Shown here in pieces: positions 35,580 to 45,112 of a stretch of 64,000 nt of DNA. Both the position numbers and the translations under genes were made by a program. The notes below the pieces were generated by a model. The model was not told the origin of the DNA, did not search any database, and saw only the letters and a list, made by a program, of their open reading frames with translations. The stretch spans positions 1 to 64,000 of the forward strand of contig JBAYRL010000003.1 of the NCBI GenBank assembly GCA_041676705.1. Direction: 5' to 3'. The number at the start of each line of letters is the position of its first letter. The stretch's first letter is position 1. The DNA comes from Acidimicrobiia bacterium. GTDB taxonomy: Bacteria; Actinomycetota; Acidimicrobiia; Acidimicrobiales; SKKL01.

Positions 35580-36695
35580 GTGCGTCTAGGATCGCTTAGT
35601 TTGGCCCAACCAGTTGTACTCGCGCCGATGGCTGGTATCACCGACGCCCCATATCGCTTGCTTTGCGCCTCGTACGGTGGCGGCTTGTACGTTTCAGAAA
35701 TGGTGACAGCTCGGGGCCTGGTGGAGAGCGGTGTGCGTTCTTGGCAAATGGCGGCTCATCATCCCCAAGAACGCATTCGTTCGATCCAGCTTTTTGGATC
35801 TGACCCCAAGGTTATGGGCGAAGCAGTAAAACGGCTGGTTAACGAGCTGCCGATTGACCATATCGACCTTAACTTTGGTTGTCCGGTGGCCAAAGTGACC
35901 CGCAACGGCGGTGGTGCTGCGCTGCCGTATAAGCGTAACCTTTTCGCCGCGGTAGTAGCCGAAGCCGTGCGCAATGCAGGGGAAGTTCCACTCACTATCA
36001 AGATGAGAATGGGCCTAGACGACCAACGCCTCACCTACCTTGAGGCTGGCAAGATCGCGGCCGAGGCTGGGGTGGCGGCCATCGCGTTACACGCTCGGAC
36101 TGCCATTGCGGGCTACTCGGGTTTGGCCCGTTGGGAGGCGATTGGACTCTTGCGCGAAGAGGTAGATGCCAGCGTACCTGTACTTGGCAACGGTGATATT
36201 TGGCAAGCCGACGACGCCATTGAAATGATGAACCAAACCAGCTGCGATGGGGTTGTGATCGGTCGGGGTTGCTTAGGAAGACCGTGGCTTTTTGAAGATT
36301 TGGCCCGAGTGTTTAGGGGTGAAAAGGCGCAAGGCCCACCGCCGCTTGGCGAGGTTAGCGCCATGTTGTTACGCCACCTCGAGTTGATGATCGAATGGTA
36401 CGAACAGGAACGTTACGCAGTTCACCGAATGCGGAAACACATCTCTTGGTATTTGGCGGGCTATCCAGTTGGTGCCAGCGTCCGCCAACGCACCAACAAC
36501 CTTGAAACCCTCGAAGATGTCCAACAAATGTGCGCCTCGCTCGACCCACGAACTGAAATTCTACCGAGCGGAATTAGTGCCCCTCGGGGTCGTACCGACG
36601 CTATGAAACGACTCGTCCTACCCCAAGGATGGCTCGATAACCCCGACGCAATGGCCCAGGTTGCAGATCCGCTGGGCACTGTTAGCGGGGGCTGA
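35580..36695 (+). CDS. dusB: tRNA-dihydrouridine synthase (DusB-like)
   Basis: FMN enzyme that reduces uridines in tRNA. The protein has LAPMAGITDAPYRLL at the N-terminus, the catalytic cysteine in DLNFGCPVAKVTRNGGGAAL (near residue 101), IKMRMGLDD, ALHARTAIAGYSG and GRGCLGRPWLF, all Dus marks. I start at GTG 35580 (VRLGSLSLAQP, 371 residues); the frame is open upstream to 35502 but would overlap the divergent gene and is not family-like. No ribosome site precedes 35580, so the mRNA may be leaderless. Confidence 0.92.
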   Translation: MRLGSLSLAQPVVLAPMAGITDAPYRLLCASYGGGLYVSEMVTARGLVESGVRSWQMAAHHPQERIRSIQLFGSDPKVMGEAVKRLVNELPIDHIDLNFGCPVAKVTRNGGGAALPYKRNLFAAVVAEAVRNAGEVPLTIKMRMGLDDQRLTYLEAGKIAAEAGVAAIALHARTAIAGYSGLARWEAIGLLREEVDASVPVLGNGDIWQADDAIEMMNQTSCDGVVIGRGCLGRPWLFEDLARVFRGEKAQGPPPLGEVSAMLLRHLELMIEWYEQERYAVHRMRKHISWYLAGYPVGASVRQRTNNLETLEDVQQMCASLDPRTEILPSGISAPRGRTDAMKRLVLPQGWLDNPDAMAQVADPLGTVSGG

Positions 36696-36696
36696 T

Positions 36697-37116
36697 GTGG
36701 GAATTCTCCGAAATCGTGTCAAGATACATTCTGTGTGGATTCAACCCGCGGTCAAGCCGCGCAAAATCAGCTTAATTTTTGGTGCGGGGGCCTTGGCCTT
36801 GGCATTGGCAGTGACCTTCAACCTGCTAGTACCCACGGCCGCCTCGGCGGCAACGCCAGCGGTTAGCGCTCAAGTTATAACCCAAAACGATCTGACCAGC
36901 ACTACCGAGATCGATAACGGGCAAGGCGGCGATTTGGGCATTTTGCCACGTCCCAATTCGGGGCATTCACCCAAGTCTTCAAGCGACCGTGGCGGCTGGG
37001 AACAATATTTGGTGATGGGCTCTATTGTGTTGGCCCTTGGCGTGATCGTTCTTTTGATTCGCCGGGAATCAAAACGTTCCAAAACAGTTTTCGATCAACG
37101 CCATGCGGACCAATAG
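36697..37116 (+). CDS. Uncharacterised small membrane protein
   Basis: About 139 residues, no recognised family. It has an N-terminal hydrophobic segment resembling a signal sequence ending near TAASAA, a polar Ser/Thr/Asn/Gly-rich middle of about 55 residues, a membrane helix (YLVMGSIVLALGVIVLLI) and a basic C-terminal tail. This gives a short outside loop anchored at its C-terminus. The start could be GTG 36697 (GGGGG upstream) or GTG 36733. It follows dus with one base between, so coupling is likely. Confidence 0.55.
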   Translation: MGILRNRVKIHSVWIQPAVKPRKISLIFGAGALALALAVTFNLLVPTAASAATPAVSAQVITQNDLTSTTEIDNGQGGDLGILPRPNSGHSPKSSSDRGGWEQYLVMGSIVLALGVIVLLIRRESKRSKTVFDQRHADQ

Positions 37117-37154
37117 AGCGAACTAATAACCAGAATCAACGCTAAGCCATGAAC

Positions 37155-38471
37155 CTAGTTCCTAGGAACGTCTTTCCATGGCACACCCTTCGAGGCGTCA
37201 GGCTCACGGGGAAGCCCTAGAACCCGATCACCGATGATGTTACGTTGAATTTCCGAGGTCCCGCCTTCAATGGAATTTCCACGAGACCTTAAGAATGAAC
37301 GGGCCCTAAGCGCCGCTTCAGCGTCGCCTTCTTCCCAAGCCATTGGGCCAGTCATCAAGTCGGCCGACAACACTTGTGCCGCCATGTTGAATTCGGTGCC
37401 GAAGAGCTTCGCGATCGAACCTTCAGGACCGGGTTGACCGCCAGCTTTACGGGCGGCAGCAGCGCGAGCAATGTTCATGGCACTCACTCGTCCGGTGATG
37501 TAGAGATTTATGATTCGATCTCGAATCACTGGATTTTCCCACTGACCGTTGGCCTTTGCCAAGCGAATGAGTGCTTCGATTACCGCACCACCGGTTAAGC
37601 CACCAACACGTATTTGAGTTTCGGTGGAAGTGCCGGTGTTGGTCGAGCTCTTCTGGGATGCTTCGGCGGCACGACGCCTTCTGGCAGCACCCCCAAAAGC
37701 CCCTGAAAGTGCCACTCGCTCATTCAAAAGGGTGGTTTGGGCAACCGACCAGCCTTGGCCTTCTGGGCCGATTCGCCATTTGTCGGGAATGCGAACATCG
37801 CTCAAGAAAACTTCATTGAACTCGGCATCGCCGGTAATTTGTCGCAGCGGACGTACTTCCACACCGGGCGCTTCCATATCCAGCACGAAGTAACTGATAC
37901 CGGTGTGCTTTGGAGCATCGGGGTTGGTCCGAGCAATTAGCATGCCATATTTCGAAATTTGTGCGCCCGAAGTCCAAACTTTTTGGCCATTGACAATCCA
38001 CTCATCACCATCGCGTTCGGCCCGTGCCGCCAAACCGGCCACGTCAGAACCGTTGCCAGGCTCGGAAAACAGTTGACACCACCAATCACCCTGGGCCATA
38101 CCCGACAAAAAGAACTGCAGCTGCTCTTCTGTGCCCCATTGCCGAAGCGTGGGTGCCGCTAAGCCAAAGCCCAAAATGTTGTAGGAACGAGGGACTCGGT
38201 ACTCGTCTTTAACATCTTCCACAATCGAAGCTTGATGGGCATTTAACCCAGCACCCGAATACTGGACTTCCCATTCCGGCATTGCCCAACCGGCTTTACC
38301 AATCGCCCGTAGAAACTCGCGTTCATTGAGGCTTGCTTTGCCGCGTTCGAAGAGCTCATCGTCATTGTTGTCGATTCCGGCTACCCAATCACTGGGTAGG
38401 TTTTCACGTATCCAAGCCGTGACTTCACTACGAAGTTCATCGTCGGTACGTACTGGGTGGTTTTGTGCCAT
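37155..38471 (-). CDS. Acyl-CoA dehydrogenase
   Basis: A 438-residue FAD-dependent acyl-CoA dehydrogenase. It shows WWCQLFSEPGNGSDVAGLAARAERDGDEWIVNGQKVWTSGAQ around residues 130-170 (flavin/substrate region), AMNIARAAAARKAGG and the C-terminal SIEGGTSEIQRNIIGDRVLGLPREP. No chain-length specificity can be read. A polar insert (SSTNTGTSTE) lies near residue 275. AGAGGAA precedes the ATG. The thioesterase gene lies 60 bases upstream on the same strand, so the two probably form an operon in fatty-acid or sterol-type degradation. Confidence 0.92.
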   Translation of the reverse strand: MAQNHPVRTDDELRSEVTAWIRENLPSDWVAGIDNNDDELFERGKASLNEREFLRAIGKAGWAMPEWEVQYSGAGLNAHQASIVEDVKDEYRVPRSYNILGFGLAAPTLRQWGTEEQLQFFLSGMAQGDWWCQLFSEPGNGSDVAGLAARAERDGDEWIVNGQKVWTSGAQISKYGMLIARTNPDAPKHTGISYFVLDMEAPGVEVRPLRQITGDAEFNEVFLSDVRIPDKWRIGPEGQGWSVAQTTLLNERVALSGAFGGAARRRRAAEASQKSSTNTGTSTETQIRVGGLTGGAVIEALIRLAKANGQWENPVIRDRIINLYITGRVSAMNIARAAAARKAGGQPGPEGSIAKLFGTEFNMAAQVLSADLMTGPMAWEEGDAEAALRARSFLRSRGNSIEGGTSEIQRNIIGDRVLGLPREPDASKGVPWKDVPRN

Positions 38472-38531
38472 CAGTGGTTCCTCTCAGAGATTCGGAATAA
38501 TTAGAAAATTCGGAGGTGGGCTGACTCTCGC

Positions 38532-39374
38532 TCAGGGAGGTGGTGGTGCGCCGGTTGAGCGCAATAAACACTCTTGGGCAATTGATGCCACAAGCACACC
38601 GTCAGCATTGTGGAAAGTGCCTTTAGCTAACCCTCGCGCCCCAAAGTTGGTAACCGGCTCAGCCGAGAACAAAAGCCAATCATCCACACGAACCGGTCGA
38701 TGAAACCACACTGCATGGTCGAGACTGGCTCCGCCCCAGCTAAGTGGTGCTCCAGGGGCGATAGCAGCACGGACAATAGCCATATCTGATACGTAGGTTA
38801 GGCCACAAGCATGCATAGCCGGGTCATCGCCGAATGGCTCGGCGACACGCACCCAGGCAGGGTGAATCGCGAAATCTTCGGCCGGGTAGAGGGGACGGAT
38901 ATCGAACATCATCGAAGCTCGGGACCGGAACTTACGGTTGTGGCCGCCGAACATGTCGCGAGGTTTGGCCTCATCGGGGCCAAATTCGGGCTTAGGTGCC
39001 GGTAAATGCCAGTCAAAACCGTCTTCGGTTACGTGGAACGAAGCTTCAAGCACGAAGATAGCTTCATCATGTTGCATAGCCGTAACACGTCGGGTTGAAA
39101 ACGACCGACCGTTCCGTATACGTTCCACCACCAACCGCAATGGAACACCTGGTCGGCCAGGCCGTACGAAATACGAGTGCAGAGAATGCACAAAACGGTC
39201 GTCTTCAACGGTTAGGGTAGCCGCTCGCAGCGATTGTGCCGCCACCTGTCCGCCAAAGAGCCTCGGTGGTCCTTCAGCTGGGGTAATGGCAAGAAAACAG
39301 TCGGCTTCGTCCTCTTTTAGGTCGAGCAGTTCGCTAAGAGTGAGGGGCTCGAGCGGCTCTTCGGTCTCTTCCAT
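38532..39374 (-). CDS. Acyl-CoA thioesterase II (double hotdog)
   Basis: A 280-residue TesB-like thioesterase that releases free acids from acyl-CoA. Two hotdog halves are visible: the first with RLFGGQVAAQSLRAATLTV (near residues 37-55) and HSLHSYFVRPG; the second with LTYVSDMAIVRAAI, LDHAVWFHRPVRVDDWLL and SIAQECLLR. These match TesB/ACOT8 proteins. It follows ribF by 11 bases and leads into the acyl-CoA dehydrogenase. Confidence 0.9.
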   Translation of the reverse strand: MEETEEPLEPLTLSELLDLKEDEADCFLAITPAEGPPRLFGGQVAAQSLRAATLTVEDDRFVHSLHSYFVRPGRPGVPLRLVVERIRNGRSFSTRRVTAMQHDEAIFVLEASFHVTEDGFDWHLPAPKPEFGPDEAKPRDMFGGHNRKFRSRASMMFDIRPLYPAEDFAIHPAWVRVAEPFGDDPAMHACGLTYVSDMAIVRAAIAPGAPLSWGGASLDHAVWFHRPVRVDDWLLFSAEPVTNFGARGLAKGTFHNADGVLVASIAQECLLRSTGAPPPP

Positions 39375-39385
39375 TTCGGCGGTAG

Positions 39386-40387
39386 TCAGCTTGCGTCCTC
39401 CTTGGCACGAAGCAATTCACGTGTGGCATCGACATCAAGGCGCATTTGATCAATGAGCGCTTCGATCGAATCAAATTTCAGTTCAGGACGTAAGAATTTT
39501 ACGAACTCAACGTGGCCTTCTTCGCCGTACAGGTCGCCACTAAAATCTAATAGGTACGCTTCGAGCAGCGAGACTGAGGCCGTTTCATAAAAGGTAGGTC
39601 GACGGCCAAGACTGATAGCCGCCATGTGCCTAGCACCATCAGGTCGAACGTAATAGCCGGCATAAATTCCATCGCCGGGAATGCACATGGAATGCGGTAC
39701 CGCAATGTTGGCGGTGGGGAAACCCAGGTCGCGCCCACGGGCATCACCGCGTTCTACGGTTCCACGAAGTTCATAGTTACGTCCAAGCATCGCAGCAGCC
39801 ACTTCAACCTGGGTGTTGGCAATGGCTTTGCGGATCACGGTTGAAGAAATTGAGGTTGTGTCGTTGGACTCTTGGCCGTCATCGGCCACCAGTTTTAAGC
39901 CTTTAGCTACAAAGCCACGGCTTTGGCCCATCTCTTCGAGCAACGCCACACTGCCCCCACGGTTATGACCGAATCGGAAATCCTCGCCCACCACTACCGC
40001 TTTGGCACCGAGGCGGTTAACCAGGACTTCATCCACGAAATCGGGGGCCGCTTCCTGAGCACGTTCATGGTCGAAATGCACTACGTAAACGTAATCGGCT
40101 CCAGCGTCTCCAAGGAGTTCGAGCCGTTGCTCGAAGGTGGCCAACATGAGGGGCGCAAATTCGGGACGTACCACCGAGGCCGGATGTGGTTCAAAGGTTA
40201 TTACCACGCTTGGCACACCGAGTTCGGTAGCAATCCGGTTGGTTTCGCCAATAACGAGCTGGTGCCCTAAATGTACGCCATCGAATACCCCAATGGTCAC
40301 CGCACTTTGGCTTAGGCGTGGCGCGTTCGTGTCGCGTTCGTCGATCAACTGCACACTCAGAACGCTACCGGTCAAAGTGCCTGCCAT
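39386..40387 (-). CDS. ribF: Bifunctional riboflavin kinase/FAD synthetase
   Basis: Makes FMN from riboflavin and FAD from FMN. The N-terminal nucleotidyltransferase has TIGVFDGVHLGHQ and the later KAVVVGEDFRFGHNRGG; the C-terminal flavokinase has GTVERGDARGRDLGFPTANI. I use ATG 40387 (333 residues); a TTG at 40414 would add 9. Neither has a good ribosome site. It ends the rimP-nusA-infB-rbfA-truB series, its usual place in many bacteria. Confidence 0.95.
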   Translation of the reverse strand: MAGTLTGSVLSVQLIDERDTNAPRLSQSAVTIGVFDGVHLGHQLVIGETNRIATELGVPSVVITFEPHPASVVRPEFAPLMLATFEQRLELLGDAGADYVYVVHFDHERAQEAAPDFVDEVLVNRLGAKAVVVGEDFRFGHNRGGSVALLEEMGQSRGFVAKGLKLVADDGQESNDTTSISSTVIRKAIANTQVEVAAAMLGRNYELRGTVERGDARGRDLGFPTANIAVPHSMCIPGDGIYAGYYVRPDGARHMAAISLGRRPTFYETASVSLLEAYLLDFSGDLYGEEGHVEFVKFLRPELKFDSIEALIDQMRLDVDATRELLRAKEDAS

Positions 40388-40420
40388 ACCAGATTGGGAA
40401 GAATTGGGAACCAAGCCGGC

Positions 40421-41305
40421 TCAACTCGCCAACACCACCGTGGGCTTGGCCATGCCGTTGGCGGTAGGTTCATAAACTGCTAATAGTTCACCGGTTGAGC
40501 TGAAGACTGCCCACGGAGATGACCCGATTTCGGCCAAGTCACCAAGAGGGAACATTCGACCGTTCTTCACCAGCGCCGCTTGTTCATCACTCACGATCCA
40601 CTGGCTCATGCCACGCACCGCTTCGGCCATGGGCAATAACTGTGGTGCTTCTACGGCGGAAGCCTGGTCCACGTTATATGTGCCAATAGCGCTTCGACGC
40701 AACCATTGGAGGTGAGCACCGCCTCCTAATAGATGTCCGAGGTCAGCCGCTAAAGTTCGGATGTAGGTTCCCGAAGAACAATCTATTTCGGCGTAATAAA
40801 CGTGGTCTTGGCCTGCCAACGGCGAAACATCAAAGCGACTCACCGTAACGGGCCGTGCTTGGCGCTCAACTTCAACACCGGCCCGGGCCAATTCATACAA
40901 CCGTTGACCTTCGATCTTGATAGCCGAGACCATTGGCGGCACCTGCAAAATATCGCCGGTCAGTTGTGCTGCCGCTTCCTGCACGGCTTCTGGGGTTACA
41001 TCGCTCATGTCGTGGGTGGCTACGACCTCGCCAGAAGCGTCCAAGGTTGTTGTTTCCACACCCAACGCAATGTAAGCTTCATAGGTTTTCGATAGCGACG
41101 TAGCAAACCGCAGCAAACGGGTGGCCCGGCCCACTCCGATCACCAAAAGACCGGTGGCGTCGGGGTCGAGAGTACCCGCATGGCCGATCTTGCGAGTGCC
41201 TAGGACCCCTCGTAGTTTGGCCACCACATCATGGGAGGTCCACCCCGGAGATTTATCAATAAGCACCAAGCCGTCGGGACCGTTGGTGTTGGCGCGTCGT
41301 GCCAC
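40421..41305 (-). CDS. truB: tRNA pseudouridine(55) synthase
   Basis: Makes the T-loop pseudouridine in tRNAs. The 294-residue protein has LVLIDKSPGWTSHDVV, the catalytic aspartate in GHAGTLDPDATGLL (near residue 47), SKTYEAYIALG, VPPMVSAIKIEGQRLYELAR and CSSGTYIRTLAADLG. It starts 5 bases after rbfA. Confidence 0.97.
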   Translation of the reverse strand: MARRANTNGPDGLVLIDKSPGWTSHDVVAKLRGVLGTRKIGHAGTLDPDATGLLVIGVGRATRLLRFATSLSKTYEAYIALGVETTTLDASGEVVATHDMSDVTPEAVQEAAAQLTGDILQVPPMVSAIKIEGQRLYELARAGVEVERQARPVTVSRFDVSPLAGQDHVYYAEIDCSSGTYIRTLAADLGHLLGGGAHLQWLRRSAIGTYNVDQASAVEAPQLLPMAEAVRGMSQWIVSDEQAALVKNGRMFPLGDLAEIGSSPWAVFSSTGELLAVYEPTANGMAKPTVVLAS

Positions 41306-41310
41306 CGCAG

Positions 41311-41832
41311 CTAGTTGCCTTGACCGTCCACGTCGCCACCAGAGGCTCGAGCCGTACCGTCTTGCGCTACGTCATTCAGCGATTCGGAATCGCTCGCACT
41401 TTGGGGATCATCATCGTCATCATTCGCCTGGAGCTCGGGTAGTGAACGCAAAATATTTTCAATGCGCGCCGCACCAGCAGCTACTTCGTCGGCCTTGAAT
41501 TGCAGCTCAGGAGTGCGACGAATACGTGCTTCAGCGGCTATTGCGCCTTGTAGGCGAATCCGATTTTCATCTAGCGCCTCGCGAATCACCGCGTTTTCGG
41601 CGTCAAAGTTGTCGTCGTCAATATCGGCTGGACCCGAGAAATAAACCACTGACCAATTCAGGTCAGGGTCTACTTCCACGTCTACAAATGAGACCAGCTC
41701 AAGGCGGGGGTCATCGATTCGAGCCAGTTCCTGGGCCAGAATCTCTAAAAACAGCTGCTTTAGACGAGCAGTGCGCGGATAGTGCCGTTTAGGGCTGGGT
41801 CGCCGACGGCCACCGCTTCGTTTGTTCGGCAT
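41311..41832 (-). CDS. rbfA: Ribosome-binding factor A
   Basis: Helps mature the 30S subunit and the 16S rRNA 5' end. The 173-residue protein has the KH-like RbfA core (LKQLFLEILAQELARIDDPRLELVSFVDVEVDPDLNWSVVYFS) and TPELQFKADE near residue 108. The C-terminus has a long acidic, disordered tail (NDDDDDPQSASDSESLN and on) of about 45 residues. It sits between infB and truB. Confidence 0.94.
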   Translation of the reverse strand: MPNKRSGGRRRPSPKRHYPRTARLKQLFLEILAQELARIDDPRLELVSFVDVEVDPDLNWSVVYFSGPADIDDDNFDAENAVIREALDENRIRLQGAIAAEARIRRTPELQFKADEVAAGAARIENILRSLPELQANDDDDDPQSASDSESLNDVAQDGTARASGGDVDGQGN

Positions 41833-41866
41833 GTTTCCAATCTTTGAAATCTAGGGCAAAAGCGAC

Positions 41867-44782
41867 TTACGTTCGGGCGATCTCTCGCTCTTCATAAGTC
41901 TCAATTACATCGCCAGGTTTGAGGTCTTGGAAGTCGGAGAGACCAATACCGCATTCATAACCGGCTGCAACTTCACGCACATCATCTTTAAAGCGACGCA
42001 GCGACGAAATTTCGCCCTTCCAGATCACGGTACCTTCACGCAAGAACCGCACCAGTGAACCGCGGGTGATAACACCGTTGGTTACATAACAACCAGCCAC
42101 GGCACCAATACGCGGCACCCGGAAGATTTCACGAACCTCGGCGTCACCGGTGATGACCTCTTCGAACTCGGGAGCGAGCATGCCCACCACCGCGTTCTCA
42201 ATGTCTTCCAACGCCTTGTAGATGACTTCGTAAGTACGAATTTCTACGCCTTCGGTGGCCGCAAGTTCTCGAGCGTTGCGATCGGGCCGAACGTTGAATC
42301 CGATGATGGTGGCGTTTGAAGCCGCTGCCAACTGAATGTCGTATTGGCTAATGCCGCCAACCCCACGGTGAACAAACGAAAGCTTCACTTCATCACGCTC
42401 TAAGCGTTTCAAACTTTCGCTCAAAGCTTCCAAAGAACCGTTTACGTCGGCCTTAACAATGAGATTTAAGGTGGCAACTTCACCGGCTTGAATTTGGCTG
42501 AAGATGTCTTCCAGTCGGGCACCACCACTCATGGCGTGGGCGTCGCGACCTTGGCTGGCCAAGCGCTGCCAATGCTCGCGCGTTTCGGCCACTTTGGCGG
42601 CACGACGTTCGTCGGGTGCCACGATGAAATCGTCTCCAGCTTGGGCCACATCCGACAGGCCCAGAACCTCGACTGGTGTCGACGGCAAAGCTTCTTTGAC
42701 TTGTTCGCCGCGATCGTTGATGAGCGCTCGTACCCGACCCCAAGCAGCACCCGCTACCAGCGGATCGCCGACTCGCAAAGTGCCCCGCTGTACCAAGACA
42801 CTAGCTACCGCACCGCGACCAATATCGAGGTGCGATTCAAGCACAATGCCACGGGCTCGGCCATCGGGAGTAGCACGTAGCTCTTCCAGGTCAGCAATGA
42901 CCAAAAGGTTGTCGAGCAGCTCGTCGATTCCGAGATTCTGTGGAGCAGAAACTTCGACCACGATGGTGTCGCCACCCCAAGATTCGGGCACCAAATCATG
43001 TTCTGAGATTTGCTGCATAATCCGATTGGGATCGGCGTTTTCACGGTCAATCTTGGTGATCGCGACCACAATGGGGACACCTGCCGCGCGAGCGTGGCTC
43101 AATGCTTCAAGCGTTTGAGGCATAACACCGTCGTCAGCCGCCACCACCAAAATGACAATGTCGGTGGCGTTGGCACCACGAGCTCGCATAGCCGTGAAAG
43201 CTTCGTGACCAGGCGTGTCAATAAAGGTGAGGAGACGACCTTGGCGTTCTACCTGGTAGGCACCAATGTGCTGAGTGATACCACCGGCTTCACCTGAGAC
43301 CACATTGGCATTACGAATGCGGTCAAGCAGAGTGGTTTTACCGTGGTCAACGTGACCCATCACCGTTACGACTGGCGAACGCAATGGGGCATCTTCGTCG
43401 TCGGCTTCGGCTTCTTCAAGCACATCGACTTCTAACATCTTGAGAAGTTCGACTTCTTGCTCTTCACCCGGGTCGACCAGGCGAATATCGGCTCCGACCT
43501 CAACCGCGAACAGCTCGATCATCTCATCGCTAAGCGACTGAGTGGCCGTAACCATCTCACCTTGTTGCATGAGGAAACGCACCACGTCAGCCGCGGTACG
43601 GTTCAGCTTGGGACCAAGATCTTGCGGGCTTGAAGCGCGCTCGACCACCACCGTGCCGGTTGGCACCGCGGCGTCTTGAGGCGTATAGGTTGGTGCATCC
43701 ATCGGCTGAAGCTCGTCACTTGAACGACGACGACGGCCTTTACGACGACGAGGCGGCCTACGACTTTGAGTCGGTGGACCACCGCCGGGACGGCCACCAG
43801 GGCGTCCGCCACCAGGAGGCGGCGAACCGGGCATAGAGGGGCGACCGCCGCTTGGAGCTTGGGGACCGGTACCAGATGGTGCCGAAGTGCGAGAAGGCCC
43901 AGGACCACCGGGTGCGCCGGTGCGGCCAGGACCACCACGACCTCGTGCTGGTGCTGGTGCTGGGCCGCGCCCGCCTAAACCAGGAGGCGGCGGAATGGGC
44001 TTGCCCGAACGCGATACTGGAGGACCGGGAGGAGGTGGAATTGGTTTACCCGAAGCCGACATCGGTGGCCTTGGTGCTCCGGGCGGCATTCCGGGAGGAG
44101 GACCACTTGGTCGCGGTGCCGGTGGCATTGGAGGTCGAGCTGGAGGTGCTTGCCCGGCCGGACGCGCCGCAGGAGGCGCCTTGGGCGGGGTGCGCCGCTC
44201 GGGTGCCGGAGGACGGGGGGCACTTGGAGCACCACCGCTGGAGGTTACTAGCGGGGTACCACCAGATTCGCCTTTAGGCGCGGGGCGATCAGGCCGAGGC
44301 GGTGCAACTTTAGGCGCCGGTGGTGCCTTCGGTGCTTGGCTCGGCACAGAGGATGCCGCTGGTGCGACAGGAGGTGCCGGTTCGCTCTTTGCGTCGGCCT
44401 CGGTCTTAGCAACCGGAGTTGGTGTGGTCTTGGTCGTCTCGGTAGTGCTTTCAGCTGTGGCGACCTTTTGGGCCGCGCCAGTGGCGGATTCTGTCTTCGG
44501 CGCTTTTGCGGCCGGGGCGGCTTTAGGGGCAGCCGGAGCTGCCGGTTCAGCCTTAGAGGTTGTGGTTTCGGTAGCGGCCGTAGCTTGAGCAGGGGCTTCT
44601 TCATTCTTCTTCAGAAGACCGTCACGCTCAGCGCGACGACGAACTCTGTCAGCCTGTGCTTCCACGAGGCTAGAGGAATGGCTTTTCACACCGACCCCAA
44701 GCGCGTCGCAGAGATCGAGCGTCTCTTTGTTGGTTAGCCCGAGTTCTCTTGCTAGTTCGTACACGCGGATCTTTGCAGCCAA
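41867..44782 (-). CDS. infB: Translation initiation factor IF-2
   Basis: Places initiator tRNA on the ribosome with GTP hydrolysis. The 971-residue protein has the IF2N region (KIRVYELARELGLTNKETLDL), a long low-complexity Pro/Ala/Gly/Arg linker (about residues 60-355), the GTPase with G1 GHVDHGKTTLLD (near 470), G3 DTPGHEAF and G4 TKID, and C-terminal domains ending in PGDVIETYEEREIART. The linker contains a near-exact direct repeat, SGKPIPPPPG, twice. The start is TTG, as the family N-terminus demands; it lies 4 bases after the ylxR stop. Confidence 0.97.
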   Translation of the reverse strand: MAAKIRVYELARELGLTNKETLDLCDALGVGVKSHSSSLVEAQADRVRRRAERDGLLKKNEEAPAQATAATETTTSKAEPAAPAAPKAAPAAKAPKTESATGAAQKVATAESTTETTKTTPTPVAKTEADAKSEPAPPVAPAASSVPSQAPKAPPAPKVAPPRPDRPAPKGESGGTPLVTSSGGAPSAPRPPAPERRTPPKAPPAARPAGQAPPARPPMPPAPRPSGPPPGMPPGAPRPPMSASGKPIPPPPGPPVSRSGKPIPPPPGLGGRGPAPAPARGRGGPGRTGAPGGPGPSRTSAPSGTGPQAPSGGRPSMPGSPPPGGGRPGGRPGGGPPTQSRRPPRRRKGRRRRSSDELQPMDAPTYTPQDAAVPTGTVVVERASSPQDLGPKLNRTAADVVRFLMQQGEMVTATQSLSDEMIELFAVEVGADIRLVDPGEEQEVELLKMLEVDVLEEAEADDEDAPLRSPVVTVMGHVDHGKTTLLDRIRNANVVSGEAGGITQHIGAYQVERQGRLLTFIDTPGHEAFTAMRARGANATDIVILVVAADDGVMPQTLEALSHARAAGVPIVVAITKIDRENADPNRIMQQISEHDLVPESWGGDTIVVEVSAPQNLGIDELLDNLLVIADLEELRATPDGRARGIVLESHLDIGRGAVASVLVQRGTLRVGDPLVAGAAWGRVRALINDRGEQVKEALPSTPVEVLGLSDVAQAGDDFIVAPDERRAAKVAETREHWQRLASQGRDAHAMSGGARLEDIFSQIQAGEVATLNLIVKADVNGSLEALSESLKRLERDEVKLSFVHRGVGGISQYDIQLAAASNATIIGFNVRPDRNARELAATEGVEIRTYEVIYKALEDIENAVVGMLAPEFEEVITGDAEVREIFRVPRIGAVAGCYVTNGVITRGSLVRFLREGTVIWKGEISSLRRFKDDVREVAAGYECGIGLSDFQDLKPGDVIETYEEREIART

Positions 44783-44786
44783 GGTC

Positions 44787-45092
44787 CTATCCAGCCCCTT
44801 CGTTGTTGCTCAATGTGCTCAAGGTTCTATGTTCATTCTCGCGCACGACACCGTCGCGCACGAACACCGACAGAAACTGCTCTATTGCAGCATCTGACAC
44901 AGGTGCTCGAAAGGCCCGATCGAAGGACCTTCTTTTAGCGGCTAGAACGGCACAGTTCGCGGAATTGGCACAAAGCCAAGCACCACGTCCTCCTAGGGTA
45001 GGGCCTAGGGCCAGACTTCGCACAGATAGCCGCACAATCCGTACTAAATTAGATTTTTCGGTGGTCTTTCGACAGCCAATGCAAGTTCGCAG
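44787..45092 (-). CDS. ylxR: YlxR family RNA-binding protein, non-standard start
   Basis: A YlxR (DUF448) protein between nusA and infB, its normal place. The signature RTCIGCRK, then LVRIVR and GGRGAWLC...C, are all in one frame. The motif begins at 45089, but no ATG, GTG or TTG lies between it and the in-frame TGA at 45132-45134. The first standard start, GTG 45035, would cut off the motif. I therefore propose CTG at 45092 (101 residues); ATT or ATA are other options. The gene starts 20 bases past the nusA stop, so coupling may help initiation. Confidence 0.7.
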   Translation of the reverse strand: MRTCIGCRKTTEKSNLVRIVRLSVRSLALGPTLGGRGAWLCANSANCAVLAAKRRSFDRAFRAPVSDAAIEQFLSVFVRDGVVRENEHRTLSTLSNNEGAG

Positions 45093-45112
45093 TGACGTTC
45101 GAAGCTTCGGGC

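Noticed and set aside
43887..44588. A 233-codon plus-strand open frame opposite the infB linker, Gly/Ala-rich.
   Set aside because: It is the complement of the Pro/Ala/Gly-rich IF-2 linker, whose composition keeps several frames open.
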